A DNA stretch of 64,000 bases from Sweltsa coloradensis (Eukaryota; Arthropoda; Insecta; Plecoptera; Chloroperlidae), in NCBI GenBank assembly GCA_024449915.1, contig JAMZAV010000097.1, forward strand, positions 930,001 through 994,000, read 5' to 3'. Position numbers and translations under genes: made by a program. Under the pieces are notes generated by a model. It ran no database searches. It was not told the DNA's origin and saw only the letters and a list, made by a program, of their open reading frames with translations. Shown here piece after piece: positions 1-11,760 of the stretch; position 1 is the stretch's first letter, and each line of letters starts with the position of its first letter.

Positions 1-545
1 TAGGTTTGGTGGAGGGCGGGGTATGCTTAGTTAAATGTGGTGAGAGTTTCAATTATATGTAGGTTTGGTGGAGGAGCCGGCAGTATCATGTTAGTTTACA
101 AGTTTGTGAGAGGTATCGATTCATGTAGGTTTGGGGAGGTAAAGCAGGTTGGCTTAGACAGGTGGTGTAGGGGCTATCAATTATATGGAGGTTCGGTGGA
201 GGCGCCGGGTATGCTTAGTTACAAGTGGTGAGGCGTGTAATTAGTTAATAGGTTTGGTGGAGGCGCGGGTATGCTTAGTTACAAGTGGTGAGAGTTATCA
301 ATTATTAATTAGGTTTGGTGGAGGCGCCGGGTATGCTTAGTTACAAGTGGTGAGGGTTATCAATTATTATGTAGGTTTGGTGGAGGCGCCGGGTATGCTT
401 AGTTACAAGTGGTGAGGGTTATTAATTATTATGTAGGTTTGGTGGAGGCGCCGGGTATGCTTAGTTACAAGTGGTGAGAGTTATCAATTATTAATTAGGT
501 TTGGTGGAGGCGCCGGGTATGCTTAGTTACAAGTGGCACGATTCG
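1..545. repeat. minisatellite array, ~62-bp unit, cut by window start
   Basis: Nine head-to-tail units are visible. Each begins with GGTTTGGTGG near positions 3, 62, 128, 189, 251, 312, 373, 435 and 498, so the period is about 59-66 bp. Units share GGTGGAGGCGCCGGGTATGC, then TTAGTTACAAGTGGTGAG and an AT-rich spacer. The rightmost five or six are nearly identical, while the left ones carry small indels. The array runs off the left edge, so its length is unknown. The GGTGGAGG-GCCGGGTA core is also the hallmark of dispersed family A in this window, usually there as two spaced copies, which suggests that the array grew from such an element. Confidence 0.95.
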
Positions 546-1558
546 TTTTGTCAGAAAACGAAACGAGCCATCTGGTTTTTGGTTTTGTTTGTATGGATAC
601 AGTATTTTATTCTATCGATTCACCTTTGCTTTGTCTTTAACACTAATAAGGTTTGGTCTTACAAACCAAATCTCGATTAGCGCAAGCACAGAAATGCTAC
701 ATAAAACCATTTAACAATCAATCGGCAAAATAAGTTTTTGTGTGTATAATTCATGAATCATGACAAAGCTTTTGATCCTTTTTGCCATTGCGAAAACATG
801 TTATTTGACAGACAATTATAAAAATTTTGCGTTTGAGAATGAAATTTGCTTCTGAAAAATTACCAAAGCCTTTTCTTCACGAAGAAATGTTAGTTTTCAG
901 TCCAAATATTAAAATCAAACGTGACTTAAAAGCTATTTCAACTTCAAGATCAGGTTTTCTTCTATTATAATTCCTGCGCTTCTGGGGTTGCTCAAGTTTC
1001 GTCGGCATCTTGAATGCGCACCTTGCGTCCGTCGCCCGCACTAGCGGAAGCACTCCAGAGCAGAGCACTCTAGCGGACCACCTCGTACCATCCTACAGAT
1101 GCGCACTCCAGAATCACTTAGGCGTGTGTACAGAAGCCACAGCTCTAGCTATCTACATAGATTATGTGTCTATAGTTAGTTGTATTTAAGTTGTGTGTGT
1201 GGGCATATCGGGTCTTGCTTGCCACACAAGCTTTGACGAACGGAAGCACTCAAAACAGGACGGAAATACGAGTGCATGGAATCTTTTAAGGGCTCTTTAT
1301 TTGACAGTTTGGTAGCGAGACTTCTAAAGGAAGGAGTGAACAGCAAAATAGTGCAACCTATAGAAGTCAGAAGACATTGTAAAGTCACTTACTTTGAGTT
1401 TTCACATTATGATTGAATGATGAAAAGCTGCGTATAGAGTTCCAATGTTTGTATATGAAACAAAGTAAGAAAACTATTGATAGAAAAACAGAGATTTGGG
1501 CAATCATAGATAGTGACATTTACTCTGAATGTATATATCAACCTAAACATAACAAAAT
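546..1558. other. unique intergenic DNA, no gene seen
   Basis: Mostly AT-rich single-copy sequence with a somewhat GC-richer patch near 1010-1130. Short frames on the minus strand (877-1068, 1176-1388) have no recognisable domain, coding signature or splice context. Nothing functional is identified. Confidence 0.5.
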
Positions 1559-2450
1559 CTTGTAAAAATACAGTCCAACCTTACACAATCAAAAGCAATG
1601 AGATCAAAAAAATAAATGCCAAGTTTATTTATACCATTTTAGATTTTCGCAATCTTAATACATAAATTCACTTTGCCCTGTGACTGCATCCTTGAAAAGC
1701 GTGGCCAAATTTTATTTGCAACTATATTGTTTTACATGTCAAAGTTGGTGCAAATTTATTTTGCCAAGCTTTGCAACGATGCAGTCACAGGGCAAAGTGA
1801 ATTTGTAAAAGGAAAATTGTGAATTTGAAATGTTTGAATGAATTTGTAATAAGCTTGGAATTTCTTTTAGATGTCATTGCTTTTGATTGTGTAAGGTTTG
1901 ACTGTATTTTTACAAGTTGTTTGTTATGTGTAGGATCTCATTACTTTTTTAAGTTCAAAAAGACTTGCTTGTTGTACACAATGTAGATGATTATTGTCAA
2001 TTGTATAACTATAGTTACTTGTTGATTATATTCCTGAACAAGGCTTATACTAAAACCTTTATTTGGAAGCCTTCCATCAAACTTTTTCGACTTTTTCTTT
2101 CAAAAGGCACTACATCACTATTCCCTTAATGTCTATGTAAAATATGAACGTTGTCGCCCTACCTGTTTGATCAGAATCGCTGGGCAATTGAAACTAACGA
2201 ATTAGACAGTAGTCAGTAGTAGTATTTCAAGCCATTTTTTTTACCAAGAAGGAATGCTCGTACCCCAACCAAACTTGGATGTGTTGTCAGGTACCTAAAT
2301 CCCCATGATTTGATAGTTTTTAAGTTCACATCACGTTTCATGACGGCTTGGGCGACACCTCGAAATCACTCCAACTTTGCTTGCTGCAGTATAAGGTGCC
2401 AGAGTGTGTAGCGCACCGCGGTTTGTCTGCGGCGCCACAACGGGCACAGT
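1559..2450. repeat. ~0.9-kb dispersed repeat with foldback head, copy 1
   Basis: The first ~360 bp (1559-1917) is an imperfect inverted repeat. CTTGTAAAAATACAGTCCAA at the left pairs with its complement ending in TTTTTACAAG at the right, and the inner arms share CACTTTGCCCTGTGACTGCA and its complement. A non-palindromic tail follows to about 2450, ending near GTAGCGCACCGCGG. Copy 2 lies at 31078-32030 with the same head-plus-tail order, so head and tail move as one unit. No coding potential is visible. Confidence 0.85.
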
Positions 2451-3349
2451 ACATTTTCATTCATACGAAGATTACTCAAATAAAGAAATACATCCATAGT
2501 CAGAGTTTAGGCACATCAAAGAACTGATTTTCAGTGGTGGTCTTAAATTTAAATTGACGATGCCCAAGCCATCCAGTCGGCACATCACATCGGCAAGCGA
2601 ATAATGGCGAAATTCGTCCGCAAAACTTTAATTGACAACTTATAATGATTGTTGTTGTTTGTTGTTATAATTCTTATTAATGTCCGTGGAAACTTGGAAG
2701 AAGAAACTTATAGTAAATCTAAAAATTGTTTCAAAATGCATTTTGTGAAAACTGCAATTGTGCATGTCATGTTCACCCCACCCCTTTACAAAATGTTGTT
2801 ATTATTTTAGCAATTATTATTATAATATAAGAATGCACCGACGATACATTTTAAGATAAGTACTTCTGAAGTGTAAAGATAACATTGTAAAACCGTTTTA
2901 CCTGAGTGAAATGTTCTAATTCGCACCCCCTCTTGACAATCGTCCACTCACTAACGAGTGGTTTCGCCCCTATGCCGTGTCAACACGTCACCGGCAGATA
3001 AGAGGTTAATAACAGGCGCGACAGGAGCGCTATCTCTCGGGCAGTACTCGAACTGTCCGGCGCGCCATTGTGCCTGTGCTCTTGGTGTCAATCAAAAGTG
3101 CATTGTGTTCTCACTGTAAACCTACGCTATTAATACTTTTATCACTTATTTTATACTAATCAGGTCTATTAAAACACTTACTTACGACAATAAACGCAAA
3201 AGTTATAAACTTGTTTGTGGTATGATTGTTCTTTCATTAGTTACCCGTGACATAATTGCACGAAAAGTGTGCATTTTGAAGGGATTTTTATATTTTAAAG
3301 AAACACATTTTTCGTTCAAGACATTAATACGAGAAACTAGCTTGCGAAG
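2451..3349. other. intergenic DNA with a GC-richer patch
   Basis: AT-rich unique DNA apart from a GC-richer stretch at about 2925-3080, where adjoining short frames are not convincing. No gene recognised. Confidence 0.4.
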
Positions 3350-3560
3350 GTTCATTATATATGCACCACTTTTCTGTGTGTCCGTCCTCTTGTCCGTCTG
3401 TGCGTGTATCACGCTCACGATAAATACTATTAACATAAGTTTTAGTTAACATTGTCGTAAAAAGATGAGACTAACAATTTTGGTGACCCTGAGGCTCGCC
3501 CTCCGGTTGCAAAAATTAAAGTTTCTCTATACCCGGCACCTCCACCAAGGAGCAACACTT
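3350..3560 (+). repeat. dispersed family A element
   Basis: Contains the family order seen elsewhere in the window: a TATGCACCACTTTTCTGTG-type start, a TCCGTC-rich segment, CACGATAAA, GGTGACCCTG, and then the hallmark ACCCGGCACCTCCACCAA at about 3532. Related copies are at 16010-16325, 17430-17832 (opposite strand), 30125-30370, 46185-46415 and 61370-61570. The short overlapping frames on both strands belong to the repeat and are not treated as genes. Confidence 0.75.
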
Positions 3561-3660
3561 GTACAAACTTTGTATGACAGCTGTGAGTTTCGCTCCCTAT
3601 TTTGGCCACTTCAGTACCCGTGCTTGTTTTCAACATTCGAATACTAGTATAACATTGTAG

Positions 3661-6600
3661 AGACATAGTAAACACAACACAGAGAAATTAATATCCTGCA
3701 TGTTTAATGTACTTGCACACATGTTGAAATCGTATTACACTTCTATATTATTATTATTATTCATCACATCACTAGCAAACTCTTCGTCTTTTCGAATCCT
3801 TGCAACAGTGTGTCGGTATTGCAGTGTAAGATAGTTGCTAATGTTATCCCATCCTAACTTACTGCCTTAGGCCCTATTTGCAAACACTCTTAGATCCTGG
3901 ATCTAAGAAAACTGAAATCAAGAGGTGTTATATTTTTAAAGAAGATGGAGACTTATTGGCTCTTACCTGTCTACTTTCGTGTACGTAAGTGTTGAAACAC
4001 TTGTCGACCATTTGTATATGCTAGGGGATTTAATAGCGTAAATACATCCGATTTCCTAACGAAGTTGTGAACACAGATTGTTACTTATATCTTTTGTATC
4101 TATCCTGCAGAATTTGTTAGAAAATGTAATATCGCGTGAGTATAAATAAACTTTTAGGCCTAATTAAAACACGTTCAAATTGCCTTGATCTGATTAAATC
4201 ACGTATAAACGCATATTCCCTCACTTTATCGCGAAAATAAACATTTGAGCAGAATATGTCAAGGAAAATCCCTAGGTAAATTTTAGAGAAGCTTTTGCCG
4301 AAGCGGAAAAATCCTTGCTAGACGCTAATCGTGATACATCTTTCCTTGTAATCCGCGCTTCGGGGTAAATGTCTTCATATTCATCTTCCGAGTTTCAAGG
4401 TAAAGCGTTCGAAAATATATTCCATTTCTTCACACCCACTTATAGTAAACGTGTTCCTTTTGATGTTGCCACCTGGGGCGCTAGTTGTACAGGAACGCTG
4501 ACTAATGAGCGCGACGACAGCACCAAAACATTCGCCGCGGAGCTACGTCGTACTAAGTAGCGGCAGCCATGTTTGTTGATGGAGCCGGACTCAAGGAGAA
4601 ACGCTGGGTTCCTGGAAGAGTTTACACTACTACACAAACCAATGTGACATACGTTTATAACATGCAATATCTCGACCAACTCAACAGAGTAGGGCTAGAA
4701 TTTGCCATATTGTGGCCTACATCGCCAAATTGGTGAAGGCTTTCATGTTTGGAATATTGTATTAATATGTTTACAATATTGTGTGTGGAATTGATTATAA
4801 ATTTGTAATTTGTTATCTTTACACAATGAAATAGATTATGTTAATGGAAACGCAAAATTTATAAAATGAATAGATAAAAAAATATTGAAATAATCTACGT
4901 TTCTACCCTAATGCACGATCAATTTTCAGAGTTTTAAACTGCTTTCGAGTTCAGTGAAAGAATTCTGTAGAAAGGCCCTATGATTGGCATTTTAGCATTT
5001 TCCATCATATGTTTGTTTAAAAGCAAAAATGATTTATTGATTGAGGCTTACTTTTAAATCTAGCTTACCATGGCCGACATAATAAAGCAAACGTAGTTTT
5101 TCGTGCATGCATTTTGGACCGTCCGCCAGATTTCTCGAGGCGGTGTAGGCATACCCAGGAAAAGGCAGATGATTTCATTTTTTCCCGGCATCATTGTTTA
5201 TTATAACACAATATCTTTAATTAATGAAAGTCCGTACTCCGTACGATACGATTGTCCTATTGCATTGCCTGTCTTGTTTTGAAAATAGTCCCCACGTCCA
5301 TTGGCAAAACCGTGATTGAATTTGTTCAGCTAATGAATAGATATTAGGCGGTTTATGTTATGAAGGATAAAGCTTAACCGCTGTAGTCTTTTATCGAACT
5401 TTTAATTGCTCTACATATTTTAATCTTTTTATCACGAGATGAATATTTCAGGTGACACAAACCACTTCAAACAAGTATTTGCAGCCACACGATAAAATCT
5501 TGATTTCTACCGAGATTGCCAAACAAAATCCCAATAAAAAGACAGATAGAAAACATCAAGATCCCTTCTGTTGTCAGTCAAACCCATATCTGAATATTCA
5601 GCACTGGTATAATATAACACTTCATCATCTAAAATAAACAACTTAGAGGAATGTTGGTCGAGAAAATATGTCTAGAATTGGTAATCGTGACTTGAATAAT
5701 AACTATAGAGCAATAAAATAATAAAAATTGCTATAACATGTTAAAATGAGTTTATTACTTTGCAAAAAGAAGACTTGTTTTTAACTGAATAACGTAAATT
5801 GAACGATCCAGTACAGAAAGAAGATTTGCAAAAACAGCAAAGTATTTTCCCTTACTCAATAATTTAATTACCGAAACTCACATGTATATAAAACCACTTT
5901 CACGGTCTAGACTCATGAAATGTGGCCATACAGCGGCCCTTAACAGACACGCCATTGGTTTTGTATTTTAGGAAAACGCGAAATTTTTACTAGTGAATTA
6001 CGTGTGAGCTTTTCTTTTTTGTAATTTCAGTGATATACTAGGTGAAAAATCCCCTATTATATATGTTTCACCCCACCGAAGAGTTCCACAAAACACTACG
6101 ACAACAACGTCATAATGCAATATTATTAGTATTTTCCTCTTCTTTCAGTTTCATTCTACGCCCGATATTAGATTGGTCAAATGGTATTTTTTTAATATAC
6201 CTTTGCCTTGGATTAACGACATTTTTGTACTATGTACCATCCCCGTCCAGTTGGACGTATGACTAGCGGATACCATTGTGCTAACAACGCTTTAGTGTCG
6301 GTTTCAAAATACTTAATTCTACATTTCGCCATATTGTATGTATAATATTATAATATTTCCGAAATATAACTGATATAAAACTCATTAAAGGTTACGGTCT
6401 CACAAAAAGTGAGAAGACAATTATATTGTCAAGTTGGTGACACTGACACGTCGGATAGAGCTAATCTTCGTTGACATTTGTAACTGAAAATCAAATGCTA
6501 AAGCCTTGACAGTTGACAGCTAGACCTTTCATACTAACTCATCCTAAATAAATCAACATCGTCGATCTCGGCCAATCCGTCAACGCCATTGTTGTCTCGT

Positions 6601-7313
6601 GAAGAACGAGATCCAATACTTGGGAGACACACGCGCCCAAACAATGAACACGACAGACATACAGATGGGCATTGCGTGATATGTCAGGCACAGGCTGGAT
6701 GACATAAGATACATTGATTAGTTGTGTGTTTTCTCTCTCATATGAATGCTCGATGAAGGGTGCACATCTGTCTACTCTGTGTAGACATCTTTAGGTGATA
6801 AAGTATCTATTTGAAAAATTTGGAAAGTTGCGAAGGAATGTCTGGAATCGAGCTTGCAACCTCTCAAATTGTCTTGCAAATATAGACTCTGATGCACCGG
6901 CGTAAAAGCTAACCTGAAAATAAGTCTCTTTGACTGAGATGTGTTTGAACAGGTGGAATAAAAATAGGGGAAATAGGAAATATTATACTTCTTTTATTTA
7001 CATCGGCTTGGGTAACAGGAGTCCCCCCCCCGACCCTCCAGGCCATTTTCCAATTTGTTTTTCAATTGCAACTGTCTAACTGATAGTAATGCAAAAATTC
7101 AACAAAAAATGTGTATGAAGGATTTTCAGTACCGTTACATAAAAAACCTTTCACAGTTTTATAATTGAAATGAAATTAACTAAACTTTGAGAGAATAAAG
7201 AAGTGACCACAAAATAAATGCGTGTTTTGTTTGTTAATACACTACACAAAATACAACTTTGATAATGCTTTCACCTCTTTGACTATAGATCATCCTTGGG
7301 GTGGGGAACTTAT
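3661..7313. other. intergenic AT-rich DNA, nothing recognised
   Basis: About 3.6 kb with short chance frames only (for example 4369-4560, 5452-5637, 6042-6266). A small ATT microsatellite lies near 3747-3762. No RNA gene, exon with plausible splice sites, or repeat shared within the window was found. Confidence 0.45.
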
Positions 7314-8017
7314 TAAGCAGAGCGAAGCGAGCGTTTCCATTTACTCGCCGGAAAAATTTGTCACTCGTTTTGTTTTTTATTTGTTTTTTTTTTTTGTTGT
7401 TGTATGTCTCGCCATAACGTTCGAACGGAGGCTCGGATCGAGTTGAAATTTTGACCATCCGCAAGCTTTGTTCTCGATTGAATGCCATTAGTTTTGTGCA
7501 AAATCGTTTAAAAAGTTAAAAAATACATTAAAGTTAATCGAAAGTTTTTTTTTCAAACTAACCGGCGACAAAATCTGAGATAGCCAAATCATTTAGAATG
7601 TCCGTCCGGTCACGAATATGTTAATTTTAGTTTGATCCGATAAGTAGTGTAGATGGAAATTACATTATAACAAAAGTAACGTTGCCATGGCAACGAAAAG
7701 ACGCGCGAAGTTTCTAATGCACTGCCACCTAGAAGTAATCAAAATACTTTCGAGGAAGCAGTCTATTATTTGTCACCAAAGAGTTTAAATATTTTCCCCA
7801 ATGAGTCAAGGTCCTCTAGATGGCGGTGGATTTTATCCACAAAGTAAAGATTTACATACGGGTTTACCCAAATACCTTGGCAATAATAAATAATATCGGA
7901 AACATGGCCCTGTGGACAGCGAACGTCGCAAATTTAAAATTTTAAAAAAATGTGCATTGTGGGTCTAGCTATAGCACGTGCTCGCTTATCAACGCGTCCA
8001 ACTGAGCGTTTCCTAGT
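7314..8017 (-). repeat. dispersed family B element, copy 1
   Basis: A ~700-bp element, inverted relative to copies at 50398-51121 and 51231-51944. Its right edge is the family start (complement of CTAGGAAACGCTCAGTTGG) and its left edge is the AGCGAAGCGAGCGTTTCC terminus. Landmarks inside are a T-rich tract near 7375-7400 (CAAA-rich in the other copies) and the palindrome CGTTGCCATGGCAACG at 7680-7695. The short frames at 7222-7446 and 7234-7488 overlap its left edge and are not genes. Confidence 0.9.
7681..7694. promoter_or_regulatory. X-box-like perfect palindrome in family B
   Basis: GTTGCCATGGCAAC is a perfect 14-bp palindrome matching the RFX-factor X-box pattern (GTNRCC then RGYAAC). 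It is conserved in all three copies of the repeat here. Binding or activity is inference; what is seen is the conserved palindrome. Confidence 0.4.
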
Positions 8018-11000
8018 AATCTACACGCCAAACACATCTTGGAAGTGCCCTATCAGCCACCCATCTAAACACAGACGATTTACAGTTTGTACACGATTTT
8101 CTTATTTTTCGGTAGAGCGTATTTGAAAATTGTCAGTCAATAATCTTCTTGACACCAGCGGGTTATTACCACGGTGGATCCACCCATAGAGGATCCACCC
8201 TCGGCTCACAGCTTTCTAAACAGGCATAATCCCACCGCACTCTTCACGCGAGACATCCCTAATTGACTGTCAAACTTGTTATCATTTCCCTCCCTAATAT
8301 TTCTCGCCGTAAGCTGCTTTTATCGGCGACCCAGCATCGTCACAAAGAAGATTGGAATCATAAAAAAAATCGTGAGGGAAGTTTAAAAGTTTTTTTTACT
8401 TCTTAGAAGCGTAATTGGTATATCTGACACGTACATAACATTATTATAATGTAAATCATTTATCGCTGTATCGTACGTACGTACGTACATCGTACTCGTC
8501 AATTTCAATGTACCTGGTCCGAGGCTGCTGTCCGAATGTTATGGGTGGGTTCTCAAACTATTCAGTAAATCAAAAGTTGACCTGACGTTGCATGTGGTGC
8601 TGTGCTAATTAACCAACTGCATAGCGAGTTCCACAAAATAACTTCGTCTTTTATAAAACAGCCCTATACTTGAAGCGTACAACACAGGATAATTTGTAAA
8701 ATAAATACAAGACTTAATTAAATGGTTTTATGAACATGTGTCTAACTGATTGTGCAAACTGTTGGTATTTGGAAGATAATGATTGTAACTTGCGGTTCAT
8801 GACATTTTAATTACCATTCCATGTCTTTTGGAGTGCTGAAATCTCGGGTTTAATCACGCTATTTTCTTTTGCTAGTGCATGTTTCCTCAATTTCCAGACA
8901 CAAATAGGCAAAATTTCATAATAATATACGATTTACAGAAATACACAGCGCATCTACATCACCGGTCAAGCATTATGGGGACAGGGTCATAGCGCAAAAT
9001 CTACTCGAGTGGTGATACTGACTGTAATATGACTGTGTGGGAGACAGTTTATCACACCCGATCAAATTCACAAATGCTTTGCCAGTGATAAAGATTTTGA
9101 AAATTTTCGATTGGTTTTGAAATTCGTCCATTTTCTTCATTTCGCTTGCAACTTTTCTTACGGTGTGCCGTAAGTAACTGTTCCATGTGGTAGCTTCTAC
9201 GAAGGTCACCCTTTAACATCAGGGTTAAGTAAATCTAAATTAAAATATAATTCAGACGCGTATTGTAGTCTAGCTCCTCGGTAACTGTAACAAAGGGGTT
9301 TGAAATCCCGACGCCGCAGATGTGAGCTTTGGTTTGGCCTCCTACTCCAGTGTGTTTGTATGGTCGGGGATGTTTGTTTTATTTGGGCCAGTCATTGTTT
9401 AGTCCTCGCTGTGTTTCTAAGCTGTGTTGTCCCACTTACACTTGCTACAGACAGCCAGACCACATGGCAAACACTATACACAATCGCATTTTACTCTGGC
9501 TGGCGGCCAAGATCACCACAGCTCTAGTGGACCAGATGACTAGATAGACTTGGGTTCGAGACCCGTACCACACATTCAAGAGCGCAAGGATATGGAAACA
9601 GCACAATTACATTTAATTTAAAAAGATAACAATTCACGATAGAGCTCTAGTCTTTTAGCTCTGTAATTCCGTGTGTATATTTTTAACAATATAGAATTAA
9701 TTTTAACTGAATTAGATAAAAGAAACTAGTAGAACAGGTATTTATTCTTTAAATAAGTGTTTATTGGACATAAAACTGCTCTTTATCAATATTTATTAGT
9801 GATATTTCGATTTTTATTCAAACAACTTTTTCAAATTAATTTCAAAATTGTTAAATAATTCCTAAAAGGCTGGATGATAACACAACTAAATTCAAAATAT
9901 CATATACCATTTACATCAGACAATAATGGGTTTCGATGATTATTAGGGCCCTCATAGTATTTACCTCGATGTGATTAGCTATGCTTGGTGGTGGATTTAC
10001 ATAATTCGATATTTTTCATTCTTGAATGTCTTGTTGAATGTTGCAACTTGGATTTTGAGGTAGACAAAGTTCAATACGTTGTAAAATATAAAATGCATTC
10101 ACTACGTCAAAATTTACCAAGATTCTCTTCCCAAATTTGTTTGACTACATTGCCATAATATTTTGGGTTCGTTTGAGTTGAGACTTCTCCACCGTCATTT
10201 TCTGCACCCACTCATCTAATTTCTCCAAGAATGTTATCCAGTTTGTTAGCTAAGCCCGAGGACTGAAACTAAACCTGGTCAGGTGTTGTGTTGTGGTGTA
10301 TTGTTGTAGGGCGTGTTGTTCTGTAGCTATCTCGTTATCTGCTTAGTGAGATGAACGCAATACCTGATTGAAACAGAAACAGCTTGCTCGCTAACCGGTA
10401 TTATCCATACAGGCTACTGCTACAGAACCATGTTCGACGCTTCTTGTCGCCAATAACGAGCGACGTGACAAGATGGACAAATTATTTCTTAGAATCAGGG
10501 CAAGGTGGCAATGGCTCAGATCGTGTCTGTGGTATTTTGTAACGATGCCAATCGAGACGATAATTAAGAACACAACATGGCGTCCATGCCCATGTCAAAT
10601 TATTTTTATTTATTTTATTTATTATTTATTAAACGTCTATCCTATTCAGTTATAAACTGATTTACAAAGGAGGACAACTAAATAAATCTAATACATAGAT
10701 GCAGAAACTAAGAATTGTGTGTAAGAATTGTGCATTAATCTACAATAAGTAATAGTTGCTGTAATTTTGATTAGGTACTTGTGATGTAAAAAAGAAATGC
10801 AGATTAACGAAGCTTGGATAGGAGTTATATGTCAATATTGAAAAAGCAAACATGGAAAAGTTTTACGAGATAAGGTACATTACAATTATTTTAATCATGG
10901 TTTACAACAATGGCATACAATGCGAGGATGTCAATATATAGATGCGCCTCAAACGACTAACAAAAGTGGACTTTTTTAGACGCTCCCGGAGAATCAATCG

Positions 11001-11439
11001 ACATTGTCACCCCCTTTTACGTAATAATATGTAATTTTATCAGTAGACCGTCTCCATTATATTACTATCTCGTCACTATTTTACAATTGCGATGTCAGTC
11101 ATTTGGCTAGTAATCTATGTAAAGGTAAATAGATAGACACGACGAGTAAATCTTGGATTCTAAGTCTCGAGTCATCAAATCATTCTATTCTTTATCTTTG
11201 AATACCTTTTTACAACATTAAAATTTGGAGTGTTCATGAACTTGAATTAGTTGAACCGCTTTTTAGATGGTATTATTTTTACAGTGATGACTGGGCTCTT
11301 GTATTGTTGCTATAATTGGTGGTTGGGATCTGAGAGTGGTGACGAATCATTGAATTATCCAGAAATATAAAAAAACAGTGTCCATAATAGTTTGTAGCGG
11401 TTTAATTCCACATAGGTGATGCATAGAGCGTTGCACTTA
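8018..11439. other. intergenic DNA with microsatellite and repeat scraps
   Basis: Holds a short TACG microsatellite at about 8471-8488 and a possible tRNA-like B-box (GGGTTCGAGACCC) near 9552. A T-rich segment at 10585-10690 ends in a motif shared with 60290-60360 (TTCAGT, then AACTGATT, then ACAAAGGAGGAC). Overlapping frames near 9300-9547 lack any recognisable domain. Confidence 0.4.
10585..10700. repeat. dispersed repeat scrap shared with 60285-60370
   Basis: Both loci show an A/T-rich run, then CCTATTCAGT, TA-rich bases, CTGATT-ACAAAGGAGGAC, and then an A-rich stretch with GATGCA. This looks like a degraded dispersed repeat end; the class cannot be told from these scraps. Confidence 0.55.
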
Positions 11440-11760
11440 AGGTGACTCACATCTGCTCTTATTTCCGTTTCTCTCCCAGAGATGGCAGCAGTTTTCCCGG
11501 AAATCTCCGCCCACGCGACTCAAGTTGTCATCACATTCGTGTCAAGTTTCGGCTGTTTACCATGACTATTGTTTTGCCTCACTGTTAGTCATACTCATTG
11601 TACTCTGAAGGTAAATTATACGCTCTCGTGTCATTTAGCCGCGTGTTGAATCACCATGACCACTGGCGCCCCACGCGGCCACTTGGTATACCTTTATATG
11701 GCGGGCGCCGTTCCGGGTGACTGTCGTACTAGTCGTAGGCAATGTGCCGCAACTGAACTT
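11440..11760. other. GC-richer unique block, possible regulatory element
   Basis: About 320 bp clearly GC-richer than its surroundings, with no long reading frame and no second copy in the window. It contains a TATATGG next to GGCGGGCGCC near 11695-11710. Such islands in AT-rich insect DNA are often promoters or conserved non-coding elements, but nothing here proves it. Confidence 0.3.

Noticed and set aside
1..545. A CRISPR-like array
   Set aside because: The repeats are direct and contiguous with no unique spacers, in a eukaryotic genome. It is a minisatellite.
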